Shown here: piece by piece, positions 7,189 to 14,321 of the stretch
Layout: each line of letters opens with the position of its first letter
Numbering within the stretch: position 1 is the stretch's first letter
Assembly (NCBI GenBank): GCA_022822245.1
Contig: JAJECB010000113.1
Span: 1 to 24,854, forward strand
Reading direction: 5' to 3'
DNA from: Gammaproteobacteria bacterium
GTDB lineage: Bacteria > Pseudomonadota > Gammaproteobacteria > HK1
DNA: 24,854 nucleotides
Made by a program: the position numbers and the translations under genes
Notes under the pieces: model-generated
Database searches by the model: none
What the model saw: the letters and a program-made list of their open reading frames with translations, nothing else
What the model was told of the DNA's origin: nothing

Positions 7189-8079
7189 TCACGTCGCGAG
7201 GCGGGCGCTCACGAACGCCCCGACGCGCCGCACCGCCGACGCGGCCTCGTCGAGGTACTCCCCGAACCAGTGCCAGACGTGGATCATCTCGTCCCAGACC
7301 TCGAGGGTGGCCTCGACCCCGGCCGCCTCGCACCGTTCGGCGAGACCGCGCGAATCGTCGAGCAGCACCTCCTCGGAGCCGACCTGGATGAGGAGGGGCG
7401 GGAGGCCGGAGAGGTCCGCGTGCAGCGGCGACGCGAGGGGAGTGCGGGGATCGGCTCCCGCGAGATACGCGGCGCCCCAGCGGTCGATGTCCTCCTGGAA
7501 CACGAGCGGGTCCCGCTCCGCGAGGGTCCGGTACGACTCGGCCTCGTTGGTGAGGTCGGTCCACGGGGAGATGCACACCGCCGCGGCCGGGAGCGTGAGC
7601 CCCCGGTCCCGGATCGCGATCAGGGTCGCGACGGTAAGGCCGCCGCCGGCCGAGTCGCCGCCGAGGACGATGGAGCCCGGAGCGATGCCGGCATCGAGCA
7701 GCCCGCGGTATCCGGCGAGGGCGTCGTCCACCGCGGCCGGAAAGGGATGCTCCGGCGCGCGCCGGTAGTCGAGGGCGAAGGCCCGGGTGCGGGACGCCGC
7801 GGCGAGCGACCCCACGAGGTGCCGGTGAGAGGCCGGGGAGCCGATCGCGTAGCCGCCGCCGTGGAAGTAGAGAAAGGTCCCCACGCCGTGCTCGGCGGGG
7901 GTGACGACCTCGGTCGGGACGCCGCCGATCTCGTCCGCCTCCACCGCGACTCCTTCCGGAAGGGCAAAGACGTACTGGGCCTTGTCGTACATCTCCCGCG
8001 CTTGCTCGACGGTCTGCTCGCGCATCGGGGGTAGGGTGGCGAGATGCGCGCGAATGCCTTGGATGCCGTGCTTCAACAT
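7189..8079 (-). CDS. Alpha/beta hydrolase, hormone-sensitive-lipase (HSL, family IV) esterase
   Basis: A 296-residue cytoplasmic esterase. The HSL hallmarks are present: oxyanion loop YFHGGGYAIGS (HGGG 73-76), DYRRAPEHPFPAAVDDA (104-120), nucleophile elbow GDSAGG (Ser143), GSEEVLLDDS with the likely catalytic Asp241, and MIHVWHWF with His267. Length is usual for the family. A GAGGG ribosome binding site lies about 8 nt before ATG. It would hydrolyse short-chain esters or acylated substrates. It precedes the LLM gene on the same strand and follows a promoter/operator candidate and an LLM remnant, so the three may once have formed one catabolic operon. Confidence 0.92.
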   Translation of the reverse strand: MLKHGIQGIRAHLATLPPMREQTVEQAREMYDKAQYVFALPEGVAVEADEIGGVPTEVVTPAEHGVGTFLYFHGGGYAIGSPASHRHLVGSLAAASRTRAFALDYRRAPEHPFPAAVDDALAGYRGLLDAGIAPGSIVLGGDSAGGGLTVATLIAIRDRGLTLPAAAVCISPWTDLTNEAESYRTLAERDPLVFQEDIDRWGAAYLAGADPRTPLASPLHADLSGLPPLLIQVGSEEVLLDDSRGLAERCEAAGVEATLEVWDEMIHVWHWFGEYLDEAASAVRRVGAFVSARLAT

Positions 8080-8105
8080 TCTTCAGCCCTCGGTGTGGTT
8101 ACAGG

Positions 8106-8258
8106 TCAGGTGGCCGGAAGCGCGACGGCCCGCTCGTCGGGTCCGATGCGCCCGCCGAGCATGTCGTCCATGGTGGCGATGGACTCCGCGGTGCGAAGCG
8201 AGTTGTGGGGGGTGGAGACGAAGCCGACGGTGCAATACATGAAGAGGTTGAACTGCAT
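8106..8258 (-). pseudogene. Remnant of an LLM-class flavin oxidoreductase (internally deleted)
   Basis: A 50-codon open frame begins MQFNLFMYCTVGF, which is like the start of many LLM oxidoreductases, and jumps straight to STPHNSLRTAESIATMDDMLGGRIG, which matches a stretch normally 50-100 residues further in. The same stretch in the intact LLM gene at 5972-7081 reads LPWHDPIRAAEQIATLDQISDGRV, with the same P-H-x-x-[IL]-R-x-A-E-x-I-A-T spacing. The frame ends soon after at TGA. This looks like a gene that lost its interior and its C-terminal part. There is no good ribosome binding site, though a promoter-like -10 and a palindrome lie upstream on the same strand. It may be untranslated leader of the esterase message now. 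Confidence 0.65.
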
Positions 8259-8294
8259 GGCCGGGCGCTCGCGAGCGGAGTGATCGTCCGCCCG

Positions 8295-8325
8295 ATTCTA
8301 GCACGTAGTCGAACGAACGTTCGTT
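8295..8325 (-). promoter_or_regulatory. Minus-strand promoter with TetR-like palindromic operator
   Basis: AACGAACGTTCGTT (8312-8325) is a perfect 14-bp palindrome of the size and style bound by TetR-family repressors. On the minus strand, TAGAAT (plus coordinates 8295-8300) matches the -10 consensus at five of six positions. The palindrome covers the -35 position, where a repressor would block polymerase. The promoter would drive the LLM remnant and esterase. The same palindrome lies about 75 bp before vapB and might influence that as well. No TetR gene is in the window. Confidence 0.5.
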
Positions 8326-8397
8326 AGAAAACAGGAATGGACGGTTGCCCCGCGGTACCATATTCTTGTGTGTGTGTTTGTGTGGAGAATTTACACA

Positions 8398-8598
8398 GTG
8401 GCTACCAACCTTTCGATCGACCCCATTCTCCTGGAAAAGGCGCTCGATCTCAGTGGAGAGAAGACCAAGAAGGCGGCCGTCAACCAGGCGCTCCGGGAAT
8501 TCGTCGCGCGCCGCGAGCAGATGAAGCTCCGAGAGCTGTTCGGACAGCTCGAGTGGGACGCCGACTTCGACTACAAGCGCGAGCGGACACGGACGTGA
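8398..8598 (+). CDS. vapB: VapB-type antitoxin
   Basis: A 66-residue protein from GTG 8398, with GGAG 11 nt upstream. The N-terminal part ATNLSIDPILLEKALDLSGEKTKKAAVNQALREFVARRE has the ribbon-helix-helix pattern of VapB antitoxins (beta strand, then LLxxAxxLSGxKTKxxAVNxALxEFVxRR). The acidic/aromatic tail (LFGQLEWDADFDYKRER) would bind the toxin. Its TGA overlaps the toxin GTG by four bases, the usual coupled arrangement. VapBC pairs generally repress their own promoter. A GT-rich tract (8367-8384) lies just before the ribosome binding site. A start at GTG 8368 is in frame but lacks support. Confidence 0.92.
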   Translation: MATNLSIDPILLEKALDLSGEKTKKAAVNQALREFVARREQMKLRELFGQLEWDADFDYKRERTRT

Positions 8599-8996
8599 GG
8601 CTGTTCGTCGACACGAGCGTCTGGTCACTCGCCCTTCGGCGCGATGCTCCCCCGGACCACCCCGCCGTCGATCGCCTCGGGGAGGCGTTGAGCCGCGGAG
8701 AGGATGTCCTCTCGACCGGGCTCGTCCTTCAGGAACTGCTGCAGGGGTTCCGCGGTCCGCAGGACGGGGAGGCCGTCATCGAGCGATTCGCCGCGCTCCC
8801 GTTCGTCAACCCGACTCGCGCCGACCACATCGCGGCGGCGGAGCTCAGGAACACCTGCCGCCGCCACGGCCGTCAGGTAGGCACCATCGACGCCGTGCTC
8901 GCTCGACTGTGCATCGCCCACGACCTCGTCATGCTCTCGACCGACCGGAACTTCGCCGATATCGCGGAATGGACGCCACTCGAGCTGTGGCACTGA
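8595..8996 (+). CDS. vapC: VapC-type PIN-domain toxin ribonuclease
   Basis: A 133-residue protein starting at a GTG that overlaps the vapB stop (GTGA). The PIN-domain acidic residues are all present: Asp6 in LFVDTSVW, Glu47 in QELLQGF, Asp99 in GTIDAVLA and Asp117 in LSTDRNFADIA. Such toxins are Mg-dependent RNases, often cutting tRNA or rRNA, and are held inactive by VapB. The gene looks intact. Its TGA at 8994-8996 lies in the outer arm of an inverted repeat that encloses a truncated copy of the intergenic palindromic element, and it converges with the acyl-CoA dehydrogenase gene. Confidence 0.94.
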   Translation: MRLFVDTSVWSLALRRDAPPDHPAVDRLGEALSRGEDVLSTGLVLQELLQGFRGPQDGEAVIERFAALPFVNPTRADHIAAAELRNTCRRHGRQVGTIDAVLARLCIAHDLVMLSTDRNFADIAEWTPLELWH

Positions 8997-9056
8997 CCTG
9001 GCCGCAATATTTCACCGATGTTCGTCGTGAGGGCGCCAACCTCGGCCAGCGGTCAG
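8993..9056. repeat. Truncated palindromic element, copy 3, inside a stop-codon-spanning inverted repeat
   Basis: Bases 9001-9039 match the reverse complement of 1481-1519 (copy 1) at 38 of 39 positions, that is, one outer arm only. The piece is flanked by an inverted repeat, CTGACC-TGGCCG (8993-9004) and CGGCCA-gc-GGTCAG (9043-9056), which pairs with a 2-nt bulge. This repeat contains the vapC stop codon on one side and the acyl-CoA dehydrogenase stop region on the other. The whole fills the gap between two converging genes, where a bidirectional terminator would be expected. Confidence 0.75.
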
Positions 9057-10255
9057 TAGGAGCGCGGGAGTCCGAGGACCCGCTCGGCGATGTAGTTGAG
9101 GATCATCTCCCGGCTCACCGGGGCGATGCGCGCGATCATCACCTCGCGGAGATACCGCTCGACGTGGAACTCCTTCGCGTAGCCCATTCCCCCGTGGCAC
9201 ATCACCGCCGTCTCGCAGGCCCGGAACGCGGCTTCGCCGGCGAGGTACTTGGCCGCGTTCGACTCGGCGCCGCATTCCTCGCCCGCGTCGTAGAGGGCGG
9301 CCGCGCGATAGGCCATCAGGTTCGCCGCCTCGACCTCCGCCCAGGCGCGCGCGAGGGGGTGGGCGATGGCCTGGTTCTGGCCGATCGGGCGCCCGAAGAC
9401 CTCCCGCTCCCCCGCGTACTCGCAGGCCCGCCGGATGGCCGCCCGGGCGATCCCCACCGCCTCGACGGCAACCAGGATCCGCTCCGGGTTGAGGCCGTGC
9501 AGGAGGTAGTAGAAGCCCTTGCCCTCCTCCCCGATCCGGTCCTCCTCCGGCACCGGCAGCCCGTCGATGAAGACGGCGTTGCTGTCGACCGCCTTGCGGC
9601 CCATCTTCTCGATCTCGCGCGCCTCGACGTAGTCGCGGTCGAAGTCGGTGTAGAAGAGGGTGAGCCCCTCGGCCCGCTTGCCGTTGGCGGGCTTCGGAGA
9701 GGTACGGGCGAGGAGCAGCACCTTGTCCGCGGTCTGGGCGGTGCTCGTCCAGATCTTGCGCCCGTTCACCACGTAGCCCGAGTTGGTGCGGGTCGCGGTC
9801 GTCGTGATGTTCGTGGTGTCGAGCCCCGCGTTCGGCTCGGTGACCGCGAAGCAGGCGCGGTTCTCGCCGCGGATGAGCGGCGGCAGCATGCGCGCCTTCT
9901 GCTCCTCGGTGCCCGCGACCACCACCGGGTTGAGGCCGAAGATGTTGAGGTGCACCGCGGACGCGCCGCTGAAGGCCGCGCCCGACTCGGCGATGGCCTG
10001 CATCATCACCGACGCCTCGGTGATGCCGAGGCCGGCTCCACCGTACTCCTCGGGCATCGCGATGCCGAGCCAGCCGCCCTCGACGACGGCCCGGAGGAAC
10101 TCCTCCGGAAACTCCCCGTCATGGTCGCGCTCGTACCAGTACTCCGCCCCGAAGTCCTCGCAGAGGCGCCCGATCGTCTCGCGGATGGCGCGCTGCTCCT
10201 CGCTCAGCGTGACCCCCGCCCCGTTCGCGGCCACCGCCGTCGTCACGTCGCTCAC
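9053..10255 (-). CDS. Acyl-CoA dehydrogenase
   Basis: A 400-residue flavoprotein starting at GTG, with GAGGGAGA upstream. Family features: CFAVTEPNAGLD (135-146) and RKIWTSTA (166-173) around the FAD, KMGRKAVDSNAVFIDGLPVP, REVFGRPIGQNQAIAHPLA and GGMGYAKEFHVERYLRE. It would oxidise an acyl-CoA to the 2-enoyl-CoA and pass electrons to ETF. The common C-terminal catalytic Glu (IYEGTS) is replaced by IAPVS (377-381). A Glu is instead present at 258 in GLNPERILVA, the helix position used by isovaleryl-CoA dehydrogenase, so the active-site base has probably moved there. It is the last gene of the minus-strand hydratase-ADH-STAS-ACAD run. Confidence 0.93.
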   Translation of the reverse strand: MSDVTTAVAANGAGVTLSEEQRAIRETIGRLCEDFGAEYWYERDHDGEFPEEFLRAVVEGGWLGIAMPEEYGGAGLGITEASVMMQAIAESGAAFSGASAVHLNIFGLNPVVVAGTEEQKARMLPPLIRGENRACFAVTEPNAGLDTTNITTTATRTNSGYVVNGRKIWTSTAQTADKVLLLARTSPKPANGKRAEGLTLFYTDFDRDYVEAREIEKMGRKAVDSNAVFIDGLPVPEEDRIGEEGKGFYYLLHGLNPERILVAVEAVGIARAAIRRACEYAGEREVFGRPIGQNQAIAHPLARAWAEVEAANLMAYRAAALYDAGEECGAESNAAKYLAGEAAFRACETAVMCHGGMGYAKEFHVERYLREVMIARIAPVSREMILNYIAERVLGLPRSY

Positions 10256-10352
10256 TCGTTTGTCTCCCTCGTCGATGCTAGCCCGGTAGCGGAGATCATC
10301 GCATCGTGCAGGTGAACCGGGCCGGCCCGGCCGCGGCGCGCCATCGCCAAAG

Positions 10353-10727
10353 CTACTGTCCGGCGGGCGCGCCGCCGCGGGACGCGCGTTCCTCGAGGGC
10401 CGCCTCCGCCGCCGCCAGATCCGGGTAGATGGGCAGGATCCGATCCAGGCCGGAGAGCTTGAACACCTGAGCGACGCGGTCGCGGAGGCCGGAGATGGCG
10501 TAGCCCTGCTTCATCTCTCGCATGCGCTTGCCGAGCCATACCACGGTCCCGAGCCCGGCCGAGCTCATGTAGTCGACCCGGCTGAGATCGAGCACGAGGG
10601 CGCGGACCTCGTCCGCCGACAGGTGGGCTTCGAGACGGCGGGTGAGGTCCATGGCCTCGCTCGCCGCGATCCGTCCCGAGACCTCGACCACGTCGGCGAC
10701 CTGGGCGCTTCTGATGTTGTATTCCAT
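10353..10727 (-). CDS. STAS-domain protein (anti-sigma factor antagonist, SpoIIAA/RsbV-like)
   Basis: A 124-residue single-domain protein with AAGGA 7-8 nt before ATG. It aligns with SpoIIAA along its length: VVEVSGRIAASEAMDLTRRLE, ALVLDLSRVDYMSSAGLGTVVWLGKRMRE, GYAISGLRDRVAQVFKLSGLDRILPIYPDLAAAEAAL. Ser56 in YMSSAGLG corresponds to the phosphorylated Ser58 of SpoIIAA. The Asp before it in SpoIIAA is Ser here. Such proteins bind anti-sigma kinases when unphosphorylated. No partner kinase, phosphatase or sigma factor is in the window. It sits between two catabolic genes on the same strand, gaps 65 and 97 bp, which is an unexpected setting. Confidence 0.88.
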   Translation of the reverse strand: MEYNIRSAQVADVVEVSGRIAASEAMDLTRRLEAHLSADEVRALVLDLSRVDYMSSAGLGTVVWLGKRMREMKQGYAISGLRDRVAQVFKLSGLDRILPIYPDLAAAEAALEERASRGGAPAGQ

Positions 10728-10792
10728 TCGTCGTTCCTTTGTGAGGGCAGTCGGGCGCGTCCGGACGGGCGGGCCGGCGCGGCGGCGGCGGT

Positions 10793-11902
10793 TCAGAGTA
10801 CGGCGAGGTCCGGCGCGCAGACGAGTCCGGTGCGGATCGCGGCGCCCCGGTCGGCATGCTCGAAGGCCTCGTTGATGGACTCGAGGGGCCAGGTATGCGA
10901 GAGCACCTCGCCCCATGGATACCGGTCCCGGGTCCGGTCGAGCAGCTCGAGCCCCCGCCGGAGCGCCCACGACTGGTAGCCCCCGACCCCGACCATGCGG
11001 CGGTTGAGGTGGACCAGCCACGCGGGGTTGAACTCGATGGTGTGGCGGGCGCTGATGTTGCCGATGACGAGGTAGCGGCCCTCGGCGCGCACCATCTTGA
11101 TGCCCTCGACGAGAGCGGCAGGGTGCCCGACGAGCTCCGCGACGACGTGCCCCCCGCCCCCGGTGAGGTCGTTGACCGCCTCGATCCGGCGTTCCGGGCT
11201 CTCGAACTCGTCGATGTCGAGGGCGTGGTCCGCCCCGAAGCGCTTCGCGAGGGCGAGCCGCTCGGGGATCCGGTCGAGCACGACGACGTTGACCGCCCCC
11301 GCCTCCCGGGCCACCGCCGCCGCGTAGAGCCCCAGCCCGCCCGCGCCCTGGATGACGACCGTCTCGCCGGGCCGGAGCCCCGCCTCGTGCAGGCCGTAGA
11401 CGACCTGGGCGAGGGCGCAGTTGAGGGGCGCGACCTCGCGGTCGGTGAGGTGGTCGGGGGTCTTCAGCACGTAGTGGCCGGGCCACAGGTAGTAGTAGTC
11501 GGCGAAGGCGCCGGTGAAGTACGGGGGCTGGTCGCTCTTCCGGCGCCCCGCTCCGATGCGGCGCGAGGTGCAGTGGAGCTGGTCGTGGGAGAGGCAAGGA
11601 GTGCAGCGGCGGCATGGATAGAAGTAGGAGTAGACGACGCGGTCCCCCTCGCGGAGGGGCTCGCCGGCCGAGTCGGTCGCGACGCCGGCGCCGAGGCGCT
11701 CGACCCGACCCGTCATCTCGTGCCCCATGATCGTCGGCGGCTCGCGCGGGGTGTCGCCGTGCCAGCCGTGCAGGTCCGACCCGCAGATGTTGCTGAGGGT
11801 GAGGCGCACGAGGGCCGCCCCGGGGGCGACCTCGGGGAGGGGGAACTCCCGGAGCTCGAACGGCTCGCGGGCCCCGGTGTAGACGAACGCTCGACCCTGC
11901 AT
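10793..11902 (-). CDS. Zinc-dependent medium-chain alcohol dehydrogenase
   Basis: A 369-residue MDR-superfamily enzyme; the ATG is preceded by GGGAGAAGAG. Catalytic zinc ligands look to be Cys40 (NICGSDLHGW), His61-Glu62 (MGHEMTGRV) and Cys162 (LNCALAQ). The structural zinc lobe is intact, with Cys97, 100, 103 and 111. The NAD-binding glycine motif is QGAGGLGLYAA (about 185-195). It would oxidise an alcohol to an aldehyde or ketone with NAD(P). It begins 31 bp after the hydratase stop on the same strand, so the two are probably co-transcribed. Confidence 0.93.
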   Translation of the reverse strand: MQGRAFVYTGAREPFELREFPLPEVAPGAALVRLTLSNICGSDLHGWHGDTPREPPTIMGHEMTGRVERLGAGVATDSAGEPLREGDRVVYSYFYPCRRCTPCLSHDQLHCTSRRIGAGRRKSDQPPYFTGAFADYYYLWPGHYVLKTPDHLTDREVAPLNCALAQVVYGLHEAGLRPGETVVIQGAGGLGLYAAAVAREAGAVNVVVLDRIPERLALAKRFGADHALDIDEFESPERRIEAVNDLTGGGGHVVAELVGHPAALVEGIKMVRAEGRYLVIGNISARHTIEFNPAWLVHLNRRMVGVGGYQSWALRRGLELLDRTRDRYPWGEVLSHTWPLESINEAFEHADRGAAIRTGLVCAPDLAVL

Positions 11903-11933
11903 CAGCTCTTCTCCCGTCCGTCCGGCCGCCCGC

Positions 11934-12722
11934 TCACGCGACCAGCCGCGCTCCGACCGTGCCGAGGGACCCGAAATCGGCCTCGAGCTCGTCGCCCGGC
12001 CCGACCGGCGCCGGAATGACGCACGTGCCGGTGGTCACCACCTCGCCCGCACGGAGCGGCTCGCCGCGCTCCGCCCGGTCGTTCGCGATCCACGCGAGGG
12101 CGATCCGGGGGTCGCCGAGGACGTTCGCCCCCGAACCCGTCGACGCCTCCGCGCCGTTGACCCGGAACGCAACCGGATGGGAGGCGAGGTCGACGGCGCG
12201 CCACGCGTCGGGGGCGGCCGGCCCGAGGACGAAGAACTCGGCACAGGCGAAGTCCGCGACGAGCTGCGGGGCCCCCGCGCTCGCGAAGTCGTCGAAGCGC
12301 GAGTCGGGGATCTCGATCGCGACGTGCAACGCATCGACCGCGTCCATCACCTCGTCGACGGAGCGGGGCGCGCCGCCGGACCGGAGATCGCGCCCGAAGC
12401 GAAACGCGAACTCCGCCTCCGCGACCGCCATGTGGAGGTCTCCGGCCGGGATGCGATCCCCGTCGCGATACGCCTTGATCTCGAGGAGCCGGCCGGCGAG
12501 GGGAGCATCGACGCCGATGTGGGCCTGACCCGCCCGGCTCGTCGCCGCGATCTTCCAGCCGATCGTCCCGGAGCCGCTCCTCGCGGCCGCCGCCCGCTGG
12601 ACCGCGTAACCGTCGTCGAGACTCTCCGGCCGGCAATCGGCGGGCAGATCCGCAATGCGCCTCCCGGCGCTCCACGCATCCCAGAGGATGCGCGCCGCCT
12701 CGTCGATCTGCCGGTTGTTCAT
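11934..12722 (-). CDS. 2-keto-4-pentenoate hydratase (MhpD) family protein
   Basis: A 262-residue enzyme of the hydratase/decarboxylase family that adds water to (or decarboxylates) 2-hydroxydienoates in meta-cleavage pathways. Visible marks: SLDDGYAVQRA, GTIGWKIAATS (Lys57), HIGVDAPLAGRLL, the metal-binding VAEAEFAFRFGRDL (Glu102, Glu104), HVAIEIPDSRF and the C-terminal GTCVIPAPVGPGDELEADFGSLGTV. Length is normal. No clear Shine-Dalgarno precedes ATG, so it may be leaderless or start elsewhere. It heads the minus-strand run and diverges from the CoA-transferase gene across a 369-bp region holding a repeated operator-like motif. No ring-cleavage dioxygenase is nearby, so a non-aromatic substrate is possible. 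Confidence 0.88.
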   Translation of the reverse strand: MNNRQIDEAARILWDAWSAGRRIADLPADCRPESLDDGYAVQRAAAARSGSGTIGWKIAATSRAGQAHIGVDAPLAGRLLEIKAYRDGDRIPAGDLHMAVAEAEFAFRFGRDLRSGGAPRSVDEVMDAVDALHVAIEIPDSRFDDFASAGAPQLVADFACAEFFVLGPAAPDAWRAVDLASHPVAFRVNGAEASTGSGANVLGDPRIALAWIANDRAERGEPLRAGEVVTTGTCVIPAPVGPGDELEADFGSLGTVGARLVA

Positions 12723-13091
12723 GACGATTCAATCTAACGTTTCCGTCCCGCCGGCGGCAACCCGCTCAGGCGGTGCGGATGCAGGCCGAGAACGAATCCT
12801 GACTGCCCGCGACGCACGGGTCGTGAATGCGGATCGTCCGCGACCGCCACCCTCCTCGGAACGCGGACCTCCTGCCGGCGCGGACCCCGGGTGGGCCGCG
12901 AAGCACGGACGGGAAGCCCCGGGTCCCTGTTTGCGTTCTGCACGCAATCAGGAAGCGGATTGCGTACCCCGGCCGCGTTTCGTATGTTTCGCCGCGCCGC
13001 GCCGGGGGCGCCCGCGTTCCGCCACGGCGGCATTCAGGCGCCCCGGAGCCGCAACCTGCCCGTTCGCGCCGTCCGACCCGGAGTCCTGTCC
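12723..13091. other. Divergent intergenic region between hydratase and CoA-transferase
   Basis: No gene is supported here. The CoA-transferase frame stays open upstream to 12891, but the extra residues do not resemble the family. The region holds the TTGCGT operator/promoter candidate listed separately; the rest shows nothing recognisable. Confidence 0.6.
12931..12988 (+). promoter_or_regulatory. Triple TTGCGT operator candidate overlapping a promoter
   Basis: TTGCGT occurs at 12931-12936, inverted (ACGCAA) at 12942-12947 and again direct at 12960-12965. Sites two and three form a perfect inverted repeat ACGCAATC-N8-GATTGCGT (12942-12965). Site three lies at the -35 position of a possible promoter with a 17-bp spacer and TATGTT (12983-12988). 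The clustering suggests binding of a dimeric regulator controlling the CoA-transferase and perhaps the divergent hydratase operon. No regulator is encoded nearby. Confidence 0.45.
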
Positions 13092-14321
13092 ATGACCGAT
13101 GCCGCCCTGTCCTGCACCGATTCTCTTCGCGAAGACGCCCCGCTCGCGGGGGTCCGGGTGCTCGACTGCTCTCGGGTCCTCGCCGGGCCGTACTGCACGG
13201 TGCTCCTCTCCTTCCTCGGGGCGGAGGTCGTCAAGATCGAGGACTTCCGCGGGGACGAGGGTCGGCAGTGGCCGCCCCACCGGGACGGCATGGGCGCCTC
13301 CTTCCTCGCCCTCAACGCCAACAAGAAGAGCATCGCGGTGGACCTCAAGGCCCCGGACGGGGCGGCCATCGTGCGCGACCTCGCGAGGACCGCGGACGTG
13401 CTGGTGGAGAACTTCAAGACCGGGGACATGGAACGGTTCGGGCTCGGCTACGACGACGTCGCGCCGATCAATCCGCGGCTCGTCTACACCTCGATCTCCG
13501 CCTTCGGACGGCGCGGCCCCAAGGCGAAGGACCCGGGCTACGAGGCCCTCGTCCAGGCCTACAGCGGAGTCATGGCGATCACCGGCGACGCCGGCGGCGG
13601 GCCGGTTCGCTGCGGGGCCTCCTTCCTCGACCTCGCGACGGGAACGATGTCCGCCCTCGCGACGGTGACCGCCCTCTTCCGCCGGGAGGCCACCGGGCAG
13701 GGCGGCAAGGCGGAGACCTCCCTCCTCGGCACCGCCATGGGCATGATGTGCAACCAGATGTCGAACTTCTTCCAGCACGGGGCCCAGCCGCGACGGCTCG
13801 GCACCGCCCACAACCAGGTGGTGCCCTACCAGGTGTTCGCGACCCGCGACGGCTACGTCTTCGTCGCGGCCGGGAACCAGAACCTCTACGAGCGCCTTTG
13901 CCGGGCCGTCGGCCGCGAAGAGCTCATCGACGATCCGAGGTTCGACGGCAACCCCGCCCGGGTGGCGAACCGCGAGGCGTGCATCGGCGCAATCTCCGCC
14001 GCGATCGCGGAGCACGAGACCCTGCCCCTGATGGATGCGCTCCGGGAACACGGGGTGCCATTCTCGCGGGTGAACGAGTACGAGAACCTCGTGGAGGACG
14101 GCCAGCTCGACGCCCTCGGGGTCATCGAGTCGGGCAGGGGCGACTCCTATCCCGAGTTCCGGATCCCGGGCCTCCCCTTCCACCTCTCCGGGCACGACCG
14201 AGGCGAGCCGGCGGATGCGGCCCGGATCGGCCAGCACACCCGCGAGGTCCTCGCCGGAATCGGCTACGCGCCGGCCCGCATCGACCGCCTCCTTGCCGAG
14301 GACATCGTCCGCCAGCCCTGA
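13092..14321 (+). CDS. Class III CoA-transferase (CaiB/BaiF family)
   Basis: A 409-residue enzyme that transfers CoA between carboxylic acids. It shows PLAGVRVLDCSRVLAGPYCTVLLSFLGAEVVKIE near the start, NANKKSIAVDLKAPDG, DVLVENFKTGDMERFGLGY, LVYTSISAFGRRGP and ASFLDLATGTMSALATV, where Asp180 is the likely aspartyl-CoA residue. The second domain has HNQVVPYQVFATRDGYVFVAAGNQNLYERLC. Length is typical. The chosen ATG marks the beginning of family-like sequence; an open upstream extension to 12891 is doubted. It would activate or recycle an acid for the acyl-CoA dehydrogenase and ligase encoded nearby. Confidence 0.93.
   Translation: MTDAALSCTDSLREDAPLAGVRVLDCSRVLAGPYCTVLLSFLGAEVVKIEDFRGDEGRQWPPHRDGMGASFLALNANKKSIAVDLKAPDGAAIVRDLARTADVLVENFKTGDMERFGLGYDDVAPINPRLVYTSISAFGRRGPKAKDPGYEALVQAYSGVMAITGDAGGGPVRCGASFLDLATGTMSALATVTALFRREATGQGGKAETSLLGTAMGMMCNQMSNFFQHGAQPRRLGTAHNQVVPYQVFATRDGYVFVAAGNQNLYERLCRAVGREELIDDPRFDGNPARVANREACIGAISAAIAEHETLPLMDALREHGVPFSRVNEYENLVEDGQLDALGVIESGRGDSYPEFRIPGLPFHLSGHDRGEPADAARIGQHTREVLAGIGYAPARIDRLLAEDIVRQP

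Noticed and set aside
5774..7768. Long plus-strand frame of 664 codons over the LLM and esterase genes
   Set aside because: Antisense shadow; composition and lack of motifs argue against coding.
8367..8384. GT-rich tract before vapB as a phase-variable microsatellite
   Set aside because: Too short and interrupted (tgtgtgtgtttgtgtgg) to predict slippage; kept only as a note.
10317..10330. CCGGGCCGGCCCGG palindrome between STAS and acyl-CoA dehydrogenase genes
   Set aside because: Low-information GC-only palindrome, easily expected by chance in this composition.
12891..13091. N-terminal extension of the CoA-transferase to GTG 12891
   Set aside because: The extra 67 residues are not family-like and the stretch carries the operator/promoter candidate.
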